Source of the DNA: Thysanoteuthis rhombus
Taxonomy: Eukaryota; Mollusca; Cephalopoda; Oegopsida; Thysanoteuthidae
Reading direction: 5' to 3'
Assembly (NCBI GenBank): GCA_963457665.1
Contig: OY735220.1
Location: 33,300,969-33,364,968, forward strand
DNA: 64,000 nt
In this document: piece after piece, positions 47,217 through 59,053 of the stretch
How positions within the stretch are numbered: position 1 is the first letter of the stretch
How the letters are laid out: each line of letters begins with the position of its first letter
Position numbers and translations under genes: made by a program
The notes under the pieces: model-generated
What the model was told of the DNA's origin: nothing
What the model saw: only the letters and a program-made list of their open reading frames with translations
Databases searched by the model: none

Positions 47217-50200
47217 GTTTGTAGCGACTAAATTTAATAGATGTATAACTTTTCTGTGTCTTCCCAATGACTTAGATTATATTTTATACATTTTCCATTT
47301 TGTGTTGAACAATGTAATTTATGCAGTTTTTAGATCAAATGTAGAGACCTTTCCTCACTAAGCTATATCTTCATAGGTTCATGATAAGCTCATACAAGTC
47401 AAAATGAATTTAGGAGAAATAACAAAATTTAGAACCTGTTGGTGAGAATCTGTGAAACCAAAATGGGTCATGTCTGCAATTATCTCACTATGTTTGTTAC
47501 TAAAAGACTTGAAACAGATGATAACTCTGCTCATTCTTGGCTAACCATTGTATAGGGATGTCCTTCTGTATATATGGAGATTAAAATCGGTTTTCAACCT
47601 GCTTCAAAGCCTTTTCTCAACATGCACATGGTAATCTTTTAATCTTATCGTGGGCTCACTTTATTTTCCTAATTGCTTGAAATATGCTGCGTCACATTTC
47701 GTTTTGTATCCAACATGTATGTATTTTCTTTTAGTGACGGCTCTTAAGTGGCTCTTACCTGTCTGGGGTTTTGGATAAAAAACTTTTTTACTTCTAATTG
47801 CTTGGTTTTGAAAGTTGAAAACAGGAACATTGTGTGAGAACCAAATCTTTTGCAATTGATATAAGAAGGCATGTATTTAATCATGTTCTGTGGTTCTAAA
47901 TGCTAAATTTCTCAAATGTTTTTGTAACAAAAAAATTTCAAGTAAATGAATTATCATGAATAAGAAAAGTGCTTGTAGGCATTTGAACAAGCATAAAATC
48001 AGTTTTGATTTCCTGAAATTGCATGTAGTTTGGTAGCTCTTCCATGTAGCAATGGGAGTTTATTTTTCAATCTCTTCGATCAATTCTGAACAAGATGTCA
48101 GAGGGATGAAAACAATAAATCTCATTTTCATTTAACTATATTCTATTAAAAGACACATTTTTCAAGGAATTTAGCACTCAGAACCACAAAACCTGACTAA
48201 ATACATGCCTCATGTTGATTTCAAAAGATTTGATTCTTCTTGCATAATGTTCCTGTTTCAACTCTCAAACCTACGTGATTAGAAGTAAAAGGTCTGTTTG
48301 TTCAATACAGGTGCTGTACTTGAACCTCTACATTATCACTTGAATATGTCTTGCTTTTCTATTATGTAGTCTCTTATATTTGAAGAAGGCAATATCTAAC
48401 AGTTTCAAACAAATACACACAAACCTTTCAAAGAATCAAAATATCTTTACATTAATTCATGTATATGAACATTAATATCAAATAATTGTTTCAAACATTC
48501 CTAAGAAATTGGTGACTTGATATTTCTTTTACAGGTTAACACGCGTTAAAATGATGCAGTCAAGCCTTACAATGTTGATAACATGAACACTCCCTCAAAT
48601 TTTTTTCAAGCACTGAGATTTGCAAATGAATCACTACATCAGTGCCAATATAGATTAGTTAGCCTCCCTTGACTGCCACTCTATCTAGATGAATTGATAA
48701 TGAATTTTGATGGAAATTCTCATGAATTGAATTCCTTTTGAAAAAAGAAGTACAACTGCTTTTTCCTTTGCTTATTTTGAAGCAAAAATAAACACATCTC
48801 AGGGTCAAGGAACTTATTGCTTCACAGTTTTCAGGGACAGACTTAACATTCAACTTTTTCTTTTCAACCCGAGGATGAATGTCCTCAGTATGGTCAGCTA
48901 TGTATAGTTGATGTGAATGAAGCATTGCAACACATGATGGAAGCCCATCAAAGTACACAATGCTTACCAAATGTGATGATAATCATACTCAATGTCTCCA
49001 TTGAATTAATCTTTTTCTTCAATTATATATAAACATGCATTCCATACAGATACAGGAAGCATGTATTTGCCGAGAAAATGTTGCTGCTTGAAAAGTGGAT
49101 CTACCTTTCAAACAAGGCCCAGATATTGAGCTAAACTATTTCTCCCACAAGTAATGAAATTATTGCTGTCTTCATTGGGAGAAAACAAAACTTTTAGAGA
49201 ACAAAGATATTGTGATTTGCCCAAGAAAAGTGCTTCTCTTCCAAGAATATTGTATTTGTCGTATCCTATGGATCCTATGTGTTATCCCCTTCTATTTCCT
49301 TATGATGAATTTGGATGGTACAATGGAATCCAACATAATGAAGCTCGAGGAACAAGTGTTTGTAACAGAATAACTATGCAAAGAGTGCTATAGTTTTCAT
49401 AGTATTTCGAGGAGGATTAAGCATCATTTACAGAATAGGTAAACTTTTTCAACAGTATTTTGTGAATGCCTGTGTAAATGTTGAAAGATGCCGTTATCAG
49501 TCTATAAGGAATAATCCATCTCAGTTTCATGTTGAGCTGTACAGTGGGTTAATGAGCCATCTCTAATATGGAGTAGACAGAAATTTTTAATTGGGAATTC
49601 CAGTTGTATTGCCTTCTTCATTTCTAGGAAGTCTTTGGAATGTGCATCAGTATTTTCAGGATGCCGTGGCAAAATATGATAAACCAAACCTTTTTGTAAC
49701 CTACTTGTGCAATCAGAGATGTCTCCAAATCATCAGTAACGTGCAGCAAAATGACACTGTAGAAAATTAACCTAACTTGATGGCAAAGGTTTGTAATGCT
49801 CATTTTACTGAATCCCTAGAAGATATAAAGGACTGGCATGTACTTAGTGTACAACTTGCTCATGCACATGTCATAGAGTTCCAGAAATGAGGACTTCTCC
49901 ACTGTCACATGTTGATTTATTTTAGGGCTGAAGACAAAATTAGACTGGTTGGTATTCACAGAAATACCTCATGATAATGACGGCAGAACTTCACGATCTA
50001 GTAAAGAAATTTGTCTTAGGAAAAAATTGTCTCTCTTCTTGATTTTTATTATTGAAAATACAGTAGACCAAGGATCCTTCCATACTGAGTTACATCAATT
50101 GATATCTTTCAAGAAAGGAATTGAATTGGAAATCTCAAAAAATTCAGTGCTTTGCTCCAACCACTAAGCCATACCAATAGTGTTCCAAGAAGGTAATGAA

Positions 50201-51041
50201 TTAGAAATCTCAAAACCTTCAGTTATTGGCTCTTACACTGTCATCTATACCATAAATACCCTTGTCATGATTATGTCTGTGATGCTGTGATTTGTTAATT
50301 CATCTAAAAAAATAACAGATCACAAGACAGAACTTTGGAATGCAGAAATTTGGATGAAACAACCAGTCATTGCAAATTTATTTTCGGAAACGGATTCTTT
50401 CATTTGTTTTTTCATTTTTGTTACATTACGAAATTATGAGTTGGTTTAAAATCTGGGGTCAAGATTCAGTTTCTTTTTTTAAAATCTTATATGGATTAAA
50501 TAAATGAAAACAATTTATTTTATCAAAAATATTTTTTATACTATAAACTGGAGTTAAGTAGTTGATAAAAAGGCAGAAAGAAGGGAGAAAACAGGTTTAA
50601 GTAGTTTACTGAAGGGGTGAGGAGAGAGAGTGAGAGGGTGTTAGTTAAATAAGGCAAGGAAAAGGGGATAGAAAAGATAGAAGAGAGAGGGGAGAAAGGA
50701 AAGTTAGTTTAATAAGAGGGTAGGAAGAGAAGGAATGAAAGTTAAGTAGTGTCTGAGTGGGTGGGAAGAGAGGGAGGGAGGGAATAAAAGATAGAAGTCA
50801 ACTATAATTAAACAATTGAAGAAAGAATTGGATTGTAAGCAGTTATTTGGTAAAAGTCTTGCTGTGGAGAACCAGCTACCCTATCATTGACAGGTTCGAT
50901 TCCTGCAGCAGTTCTATTCTCTTTAATTGTTTATTCTATTTATGTTGTCTAGGGTTAGTGATACATTAACTGTGTAATGATAGGAGATCATTTCAAATAA
51001 GTTTCTATATAATATAACACAATTTATAAACATTCTGTTGG

Positions 51042-51111
<70 letters not shown>

Positions 51112-54100
51112 AAATACTCAAGAAGAAATGAAAAGAATGACAAAATTATTCTTAAATTATTTAATATTTCTAATTCAGTTTGAAAAAATTATGTCATTTT
51201 CATGACATATAGAGAGAAGGTAAAAATCATCCAACTCAAAATATAATTTTGATTTTTATATCTCCTCCATAAATTTTGAACACAATAGTTTATTTTCATT
51301 GGTCTTTGTATTGATTCAACATGTAAGGATTTGTCAGCAGGGATTCGTTCAATGGGGAGATGTCTGGTCACTTTTTTTCTAAGTGCTTGACTGCAGCTTC
51401 TGGTGATGATTTCTGTTTTGGTGATGAAAATTTTAGGAAATTGTCTCACTTTTTATCATAAAATTTGTCACCACTTTTGATGATTTTTTTTTTTTTCTTT
51501 CTTTCTTTCTTTTCAGACCCGAACACTCCCCGCTGTACCTGATGAGCTGATAATTCCCAAGCCAGCACCCGGTGAAAATGTCTATCCTATATATTCTCAA
51601 GGGGTCATTTGTGGCTACATTTACTCAGGAGGCAACCAAAAAAAGCCAAAAATTTTCCTTACTGAAGAAAATCAAACCATTTCTGCTGAAGAAAAGTAAA
51701 GCTCAAATCATTGATTATATTTTCAATACTAGTATAGTGCCTGAAAAAAATGACTGGTTCATTAACGTATGGATAGGTTATACAAATATATGTTTTAGTA
51801 TTGATGTATCTATTGCAAACAAGCACACTTCTGAAACAAAACTTATTTTTATGCAAATTTCCTACAGTTCTTCACATTTTTCTGTTTTTTAAATATTTCA
51901 AAAGAAGGCAACAGAAGTGAAGAAAAGATTTGTATTTCAATAAGAAAAACATCAGAGATGCCTATATTTGCTTATTATTATGAAGACAGCAGTAGCAGCA
52001 GTAGTTATAGTGAACTAGATGCAAACACAGACATAACTAGCTTTATACTTTAGCATATGTGAACACACAGGTACAAACTTTGCTTTAGCCTCTTACTCTC
52101 TTTTTTTGCTTTAGCATGACATGAACCAACCAACAAAAAAAGTGACAATGGCGTTCATATAAGATTTATTGTTGATTTTTTTTTTTCCCCACTTCTCTGA
52201 TCATACATTACTCATTAAATTTGTCTGTACCTTTACATGGTTATTACTATTTATAATATAGTGAGTTTGCAGATTTTTCAATTACTAGACTGATAAAGTG
52301 GAGGGCATTTTTTTGCCAAGGTTTTCCATTCTTTTTGGTAAGTTAGATAAGCTTAATTATTTACCACATTGCTGCTCTTCTAGAACTCTCGTTGTAGTGA
52401 AGCTCTGCTAGTTAGGCTTGCAAACCTATGCTAGCATGTTCAAGCTTCACTACGAACTCTATGAATGTGGCTTTGTACCAAAATTATCTTGGTTCAACTA
52501 AGATCTCTTATAATTCTTTACCACTGAGCCAACTTTCCAAGTTTTTGCTAGTCATGGTGTTGATAAAAATCCTTATTTCTCAGTTAGATTGCCCCTGCAG
52601 TTGGCTACAGCATCTGCCAAAAGAAGGAAACTCAGACAAAACTTATGACCTAGTGACCTTTCTCCCATCATCTCACCTCTGTTGACCATGGGATGCAAAC
52701 CTTTGGTTTAAGAAGTAGAGTTGGCTGTGTGCACTATCCTCAGCTTAAAAGTACATTATACAGACTTTTTGTCCGTTCACATACAGGCTCCACTGACTGA
52801 GGGCACATGAAACATGGAAAAAGTATAGGAAATGGCTATCAAACTTTTCTTTTTGTCCAGGATAGTGATATTCTTATGAAATTGCTTTTCTTGCTTTGTG
52901 ATTAAAAATGTGGGAATTCGCGTGTTGTCCAATTAGAAATTAGATTTCAAATTATCACTGTCCTGTTTGCAAAGACAAAGATTGAAGGGAATAATTGACA
53001 TTTTCTTCTCTTATTAGACCCTAATCAATTGGAAAATAACACTTATCACCCAGGAACCAAAAAAAATCTTTTTTAAAAACTTGCACAGTGCTATTTATCA
53101 AAATCAGTTTTTGTCTTTTTAGACATTATCAATACAAGGTTTTTATTTTCTCTCTCTTTTCAGACCGACAAAGATGAAAAATGATGACTTGAAGAAGAAA
53201 TCTTGTGTTGAAAAAACCGACGTTACAAGCACAGCTACACAATCTGTAAATCCAAAGCTCAAGAAAGAAAAAATAGTTTCATCCTCTGAGAAAATATCCG
53301 TGCTTCCAAATGTGTCGAGAATTGAACCCAAAGTATTGATAGCAAATCCTTCTGATAAGCTTGATGTATCATGTAGTCCAGCTAAGCAACCAAATGGTGA
53401 TACTGTTGATTTGGGGAGAAAAGGTTCTGCACTTGAAGATGGCGTTTCATTGCCAGTGTTTGAGATGCCGTCCAAACTGGTAACTTCACCAGCAAAGAAG
53501 AATGTTCTGCAAATAAAAAATCCTCCTGAAATTGGGAACCTTGTTGCTAAGCAAAATTCAAATCCAAAACTCTCTGTTGTTATGTCCACTTCTCTCTGTT
53601 CATCATCTTCGTCCAGTGTCACAAATTTAGCTGGCAAGATGACCATTTCTTCAAATGCAGCTCCTGGTGCAAAGAATACGGTTATCCTCCCTCGACCCAT
53701 AACAACTAATTGTAACCAGCCAGTCATCTTAGCATCAAGTAACTCTGCTTTGCAATCGACGAATTGGTTGACCACACCTGTCCAGCCAAATTGGCCTAAT
53801 ACTGTGACTTACTTCCTCATGCCAACAGGTTCATTAGGCCAAGGTCAAGTTTACCTGACTAGCTCAGCAAATACCTTGTCTACAGTTCTGCCTACAGCCA
53901 CAACTCCATCTCTAACAAGAACAACTGTGTCCACAGTGGACTCCTCTGTGGTTCAACTGTCTTCCTCCACAACCACCACCACCACCACAGCCACCCCACC
54001 CGTTACTATGACGGCTTCTCAAGTGACTACATCCAACAATAATAGTAGTCAGTTGCTTACGACATTACCTCTGAAAGCCATAGTGCCAAAAAGTACTTAT

Positions 54101-56815
54101 GTTCAGTTGCCTCTTCACGTTTCAACTTCATCTTTGTTTAATAAAAAAACGAATAATGTTTTGGGTAAAAGACAACCAATTGCTTCACAATTAAAAATAT
54201 TGAAGCTAACTAACGTTGAAAATAAAAACAGAGCTTCCGAATCCAATTTGTCTCAGATTTGTCCTGTTACAAATGGTGAGAAAGTGAGCAAAGAATCAGT
54301 TTCATTTGTTAGTGACACTCAAAGTCATGAGGTTAAAGGGCCGGCAGCAGAATTGCCCAAAGACGTGCAAGAGAAACCGAATGATTCAAATTTGAGTGCT
54401 AATTCCAATCAAACGAATTCATCTGAAGCATCCTGTGCTGCAAGTCCGTTTATTTCAAAGGAAAATAAGAGCCTTTACTACCAGTTTTCCTTGAAGAAGA
54501 ACAAATCTGATCCTGTGGTGCCAATTGAGAAGAGACCCCGCGGTCGACCCAAAAAAACTAAGGCTCCAGAAAAAAAGGTACAAAAAAAAATCCCAATTCC
54601 TATTCTCCCTGCGACTCGAAACACTTTGGACATTGTACCTTTAATTAAGTCATCCAAAGAATTATCTAATCTTACAGCTTTGCCATCTCATATTCTTTTG
54701 GTTCCAAGTGGTGAGAAAATAAGTACAGATTCAACCTTGTATAGTGATACTCAAAGCAATGGAGCTGATGGGACTGCAACAGAATTGACCAAAGAAGTAC
54801 AAGAGATAATGATCGATTCAGATATGAATGCAAATTCTAACCAAGCTGATAAATTGGAAACCTCCTCTGCTATATCAAAGGGAAAATACCTTAAATGCCA
54901 ATCTTTATTGAAGAACAGTAAATCTGTTGGAATACCAATGAAGAAGAGACCCAAAGGTCAACAGAGAAAAGGTCTGCTTATTCCAAGATGTGACAAATCA
55001 ATTGCTTCCGCAACAGGAAACAATTTGGAAATTGAACCTTCTAGTAACTTGCGTGGCTTTAATTTGTTGCCGTGTGGGAATTATGTGCTTGGCTCTCAGA
55101 AGGAAGGAAACAAGAATTCTTTGTCAGGGGGAGGAAATCAATTGGAGGAGTTGAAGGCAAATCTTTCTGAATATGAAACCAACAAACAATTGATTTGTGA
55201 CAAAGAGAACAATAGAAGTGAAAAGGAATCGATGGAGAGTAAACCATCCTCGAGTGAAGAGAAAGAAATTCATCATTTGTCTAGTAAGGACAGGATTAAC
55301 ATTAAAACTGAGCCGCTTGATTATGATTCAGGAGTTGATCAAGAAGGATGTGGAAATTGGTCTGATAATTGTACCTCTTCAGCATCGTCAAATGCTGCAA
55401 CCATCCAACCCAAACAGCTGTGCAAAAAAGAGAAGGAATCGGAAGATGAATCGACTGCGATTGATGAAGAGAACCAATTGGTGATAAGTAGTTGCTTCTC
55501 GTTATCAAGTCGTACAGAATCAAACAGAAAACTTATTCCCATCGACTCGGTAAATTCTGATTTTGATAATTTTTTCTTCTTGCCTAGTAAAACGGATTCA
55601 AGCGACGAGAGTTTGGATAATATGAAAGTTGTTCCTGGTAAAAATTCGAAAAAGGTTTCCAAGAAGATAAGACTTAAAGAATGTACAGTCAGGTTAGAAC
55701 CATTAAATTTTCCATCAAATTCACTGATTTTATCTTCCGAGGAAGACAATCTTCCTTGTACTAAACCTGCTGAAAATGACAACGCCTCCCCAAAAGATGA
55801 ATTGAACATTAAAAGATCAGATTCTTTATTGAAAGAGTCTACATTACCATCAACAAAGACTGAGAGATCACTTGAAGCTCTTGCCAAGTCCATTTTAGAA
55901 CAGGGTTGTTTGGAAAAATTGAAAGAAAAATACAAGTCTGTTGATACAACCTTAGATTCTTCTGTGAATGTATCTTCAATACTAGCAACAGGGATAAAAA
56001 GATCACTGAAAGCACCTGACAAATCTACTGGGGATCAAGAACATTTGAAAAAATTGAAAGAAAATGATGAGTCTGGTGATAAGAAATCAGATTCTTCTGT
56101 GAACGTGTCTTCAATAGCAGCAATAGGGATGAAAAGATTGCTTGAAGCACCTGCCAAATCCATTCGGGATCAAGAATATTTGAAAAAATTGAAAGAAAAT
56201 GATGAGTCTGTTGATATGAAATTAGATTCATCTGTAAATGTTTCTAATTTACCATCAACGGCAACAAAAAAATCACGTGAAGTGTCTGCCAAATCAATTT
56301 TGGATGTGAAACATTTGAAAAAATTGAAAGAAAACATTAAATCTGTTGATACATTATATTCTTCTGTGAGTGTTTCAGCATTATCGTCATTTGGGACAGA
56401 AAAATCACTTGAAGTGCCTGCAAAATCTATTTTGGATCCAGAACATTTGAAAGATTTGAAAGAAAAGTATATTTCTGTTAATAATAAGACTGAAATTCCA
56501 GTGCTTCCAAGTGATATGAGTGAAGTATCAATGAAGCCAAAATCAAAATCTTGCTCTGTTTCCAAAGACGTTTTGTTTATCCCGAACCGTGTAAATAATC
56601 CTTTAAAAACATCGAACAAAAGCTTAGATGCCTTGCAGTCAAATGATGATTCACTGGTCGATTTGACAGAAGATAATGAAGCAGACACATTCATTGAAGG
56701 CTGCATAGCTTTCCATGAGCAACAATTGTATCTGTTGCAATTACAGATGGATCAACACAGAACGGCATTGGAAAAACTAAAAAAGGAACAAATCTACCGC
56801 AGAGGCTCAAAATGA
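46917..56815 (+). CDS. STPR-domain nuclear protein with AT-hook, SUMO motifs and 45-aa repeats, 3 coding exons
   Basis: Probable DNA-binding chromatin or transcription factor. Exons 46917-47216, 51517-51695 and 53164-56815 join in phase (4131 nt, 1376 aa). Residues 1-95 are Arg/Glu/Gln-rich degenerate 23-aa repeats (RASMSEEERAVYRQQERERQ) of the STPR type known from silkworm FMBP-1 and vertebrate ZNF821, which bind DNA. Then: Ser/Thr-rich low-complexity region with poly-Thr; AT-hook KRPRGRPKKTK at about 616-627; NIKTEPLD at about 872, a classic psi-K-x-E sumoylation site; five 45-aa repeats at about 1057-1259; VDLTED at about 1325, a SUMO-interacting motif; Leu/Gln-rich coiled coil at about 1343-1372. 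The STPR donor (CTG|gtttgt) is weak, so extra exons may lie in the 4.3-kb intron. Confidence 0.8.
48690..50040 (+). mobile_element. Helitron Rep/helicase remnant
   Basis: Broken plus-strand reading frames give, in order, GQGTYCFTVFRD, ECPQYGQLCIVDVNEALQHM, PTSNEIIAVFIG, DPMCYPLLFPYDEFGWYNG, QHNEARGTSVCNRITMQ, QQYFVNACVNVERCRYQSIR, VELYSGLMSHL, VVLPSSFLGS, HVLSVQLAHAHVIEFQK and LLHCHMLIYFRAEDKI. These are the ordered blocks of the Helitron-like N-terminal and Rep regions, ending at the HUH-type HCHM motif. Many frameshifts and stops; the helicase part is not seen. It lies in the STPR gene intron, same strand. Confidence 0.85.
50500..50800 (+). repeat. Purine-rich (GA/AGG) low-complexity tract
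   Basis: Runs of gaagagag, gagaggggag, gggagggag and similar on the plus strand. Non-coding, in the STPR gene intron. Confidence 0.7.
50843..51110 (+). mobile_element. tRNA-related SINE with (TA)n tail
   Basis: The head contains cttgctgtggagaaccagct and a good B-box/T-arm (caggttcgattcctg), with cagcag pairing back to ttgctg. The body includes gatcatttcaaataagtt and cattctgttggatcatatat, shared in reverse complement with the palindrome at the window start, then about 55 bp of (TA)n. Confidence 0.55.
51517..51695 (+). CDS. STPR gene exon 2
   Basis: A polypyrimidine tract and ttttcag precede ACC CGA ACA. Reads TRTLPAVPDELIIPKPAPGE, then IYSQGVICGYIYSGG and TEENQTISAEE; donor gtaaag at 51696. 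Phase 0 in, phase 2 out, matching both neighbours (split Lys). Pro-rich linker without a recognised domain. Confidence 0.72.
52389..52457. repeat. Short hairpin
   Basis: ttgtagtgaagct (left) pairs with agcttcactacgaa (right), and inside it gctag and agg pair with cct and ctagc. Could form an extended hairpin of about 69 nt. Confidence 0.55.
53164..56815 (+). CDS. STPR gene large terminal exon
   Basis: Acceptor tctctctcttttcag. The frame stays open for 1217 codons to a stop at 56813-56815, far beyond chance. Contains the low-complexity Ser/Thr region, AT-hook, sumoylation site, tandem repeats, SIM and coiled coil. An internal duplication relates nt 54270-54565 to 54710-54975: both read SDTQS...ANSNQ...KKRP-like, with an intact AT-hook in the first and a decayed one (KKRPKGQQRKG) in the second. 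Confidence 0.9.
55855..56525 (+). repeat. Coding tandem repeat, five units of about 135 nt
   Basis: Five successive units share the pattern (K/E)(R/K)SLE.PAKSI...HLKKLKE, then SVD...DSSVNVSS. The nucleotide units are still clearly alike. The first and last units have drifted most. Confidence 0.85.
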
Positions 56816-56872
56816 ATCATGCGTTTTCAATTACAGCATAGCAACAAATTGCTCATGACTTTTTTCTATTCT

Positions 56873-56944
56873 AATAAAATCTACTCTAGAGTTATTTACT
56901 CTGAAAAGTACTGTTTATTGCTTAGAAAAATAAAATGTATTTTT
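56873..56944 (+). promoter_or_regulatory. Polyadenylation signals of the STPR gene
   Basis: AATAAA at 56873-56878, 58 bases after the stop, and again at 56939-56944, followed by a T-rich stretch. Confidence 0.6.
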
Positions 56945-57544
56945 GTAAAGAATCATTTAGTGCTTTCTCACTGGATGTGAACCACTCATATTCAACCATC
57001 ATGTGTGAAAATCTCCCTTTGTGTGGCATCTAAAGTGGTTCCATTTTTCACTTGTGTGCATTTATTTGATTTGATTTTCAGATAATCAGAAACTTAGTAC
57101 AGAACTCGGCCATTTATCTGGCATGCTTGGAACCAGAGGTGACCTGGTAGGTATCTAACATGCAAATCAACACGCTTCTAAAACAGGGTCTGTTTGATTT
57201 TTTTTTTTTCTTTTCTTTTTTTTCTTTTTCCAAATAAATCTTCTTAAAATCCGTATATATAAGTGAGAGGTATCCTGATATATGTTTGTTAGGCTTTTGA
57301 AACCACTTAAACATAGGTGCAGCCCAACAAAATATGGATTGGGGCTCTTGTATCTTTATTTTATGTTTATTATACGTAATTCTCTGAGGGGCTGAAAGTG
57401 AAGGGAGACTTTTCCTCCCTTTTAAAGGGTCAAAAGTGAAGGAAAATTTTTCTTTTATTGCTAACAGCAGCGAATGATGAAAGTACAGCAATGTCTCCCT
57501 TGACCTATCATCTGGAAAATCTGCAGTCAGTAGAGGCAGTGCCA

Positions 57545-57670
57545 TTTACAAGGTGAACCCACATTCAGAGGGTGGACTGCTTAGAGTTGGAGGGCAACTG
57601 AGTAAGGCAAGCAGTGACCAAAGAAACAAAACTTCCACTCATTTTGTCTGAAAAAGTTTGGAGGCTTTAG
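57545..57670 (+). mobile_element. BEL/Pao-like LTR retroelement scrap (fossil)
   Basis: Reads GGLLRVGGQLSKASSDQRNK, the conserved block before the integrase of BEL/Pao elements. Broken and short; no LTRs or other domains seen. Old. Confidence 0.5.
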
Positions 57671-57802
57671 TCTTTTCTTTTTCTTTTCTTTTCTTCCTCT
57701 CAATTTTAAAAAAAATCTTTAACCTAATATAAATGGGTACTCCAGTAAGTATAGAATATATAAGTAAATGAGGTAAAGATGAAAGCAGTTTATAGTAGAT
57801 AC

Positions 57803-58180
57803 AATATCACCTCTGAAAGCCATAGCACCAATCAGTATTTATGTTCAGCTGCTTTTTCACCTTTCAACTTAATCTTTGATAAAAGAAATATAAAATGTTC
57901 TGGGCAAAAGACAACCAATTGTTTCTCAATTAGAAATATTAAAGCTGACAAATGTAAACCGATTCATCTCTGATATGTCCTTTTGCAAATGGTGAGAAAT
58001 TGACCTAAGAATCAGCCTCGTTTGTCAGTGACACTTAGTCATGAGGTTAATGGGCCAGCAGTTGATTTGCAGAAATGTTCAAGAGAAAATGACTGATCTA
58101 GATTTGAGTCCTAATTCCAATCAAATGAATAAATCTGAAGTGTCCTGTGTTGAAAGTTAGTTCATTTCAAAGGAGAAAAC
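57803..58180 (+). pseudogene. Decayed partial copy of the STPR gene's large exon
   Basis: About 1 kb past the gene's stop, the sequence aligns with nt 54062-54455 of the large exon: cctctgaaagccatag, atgttcagttgc/ctgc, aaaagacaaccaatt, agtcatgaggttaa, attccaatcaaa and catttcaaaggA blocks occur in the same order. The copy has in-frame stops, small deletions and no flanking parts of the exon, so it is a non-coding segmental duplicate. Divergence looks like 20-25% by eye. Confidence 0.85.
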
Positions 58181-58567
58181 AACAAAACTAGGTCTGTTTT
58201 AATCCTAAATCCACTAATGTCCATCTGAGGACAATTCATCCGTGGTACTGAGCAGCAACCTCTTACAAAGCTTGCTAGATTGTAAACTAGTCCGTTCAAA
58301 AAAGAATTATCAGTTTTCTCATATTTTGGGAAGCCAGATAAATGTTGTTTATTTCATTTCTAGTATTTGACTGCTAACCTATGACAATATGATAAACTAT
58401 TAAAATTGGCCCCATGGTATGTTTGAAGGGGTGTCAACAGTTTAACTCGAGAAACATTTGATGGTCCTTCAGAAATCCTGATATTTGTGGAGATAAAGTT
58501 TTTATCAAATTTTTGATTGTGAGGAAATTAGTGCCGAATGAATTAATTCATCCGCTTTTCTTTAGAG

Positions 58568-59053
58568 CAGGGATCAGCATCTTTTTGTAATGGCCCACAT
58601 TTTTTTAGTTTAGCCTGTGGCTCACCTGCGTATTGTATCGTATATTGCATATATAAATTTGCCCTTGAGCCCTATAAGTTTAAAATATTTACCCTCTAAG
58701 TAATATGAAAGTGATATAAAAATCTGCATGAAATGCTTATATTTATTTATTTATACAGTTAATTCACTAGCAGTTATTGGATAGTTCTCAGGGAAATATG
58801 CATCAGTGTGAAGATTGCAGTCTCTTGTTGACCTCAGTGAATCTTGGAATGTAAGTTGTAGCAGCAATCATGTCTCTATTGTGGATACATTAAATAATGT
58901 AATGCAATTCTTATATAAACAAAAATTGAACAAATCATGACACAAAAGACAATCTCAAAGACATCCACTGCTCAATGGCCTACAGTTATGAAATTTGAAA
59001 AGGTCCAACACCCACAGAGAACATGTCAATTGGCACACTTTTGCTGATCCCTG
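58568..59053. mobile_element. Second non-autonomous hAT element
   Basis: The ends CAGGGATCAGCATCTTTTTG and, in complement, CAGGGATCAGCAAAAGTGTG match the hAT terminal pattern. Flanks ctttagag and ttatagaa agree at 5 of 8. 486 bp, no transposase. Confidence 0.7.

Noticed and set aside
53143-53775. 210-aa open frame on the minus strand
   Set aside because: It is the antisense shadow of the large STPR exon, whose own frame is open for 3.6 kb with recognisable motifs. The same applies to minus frames at 55339-56022 and 56170-56706.
57114-57545. 143-aa minus-strand open frame
   Set aside because: Low-complexity Lys/Phe run from a pyrimidine tract, with no splice ends or family match; its right end abuts the BEL/Pao scrap on the other strand.
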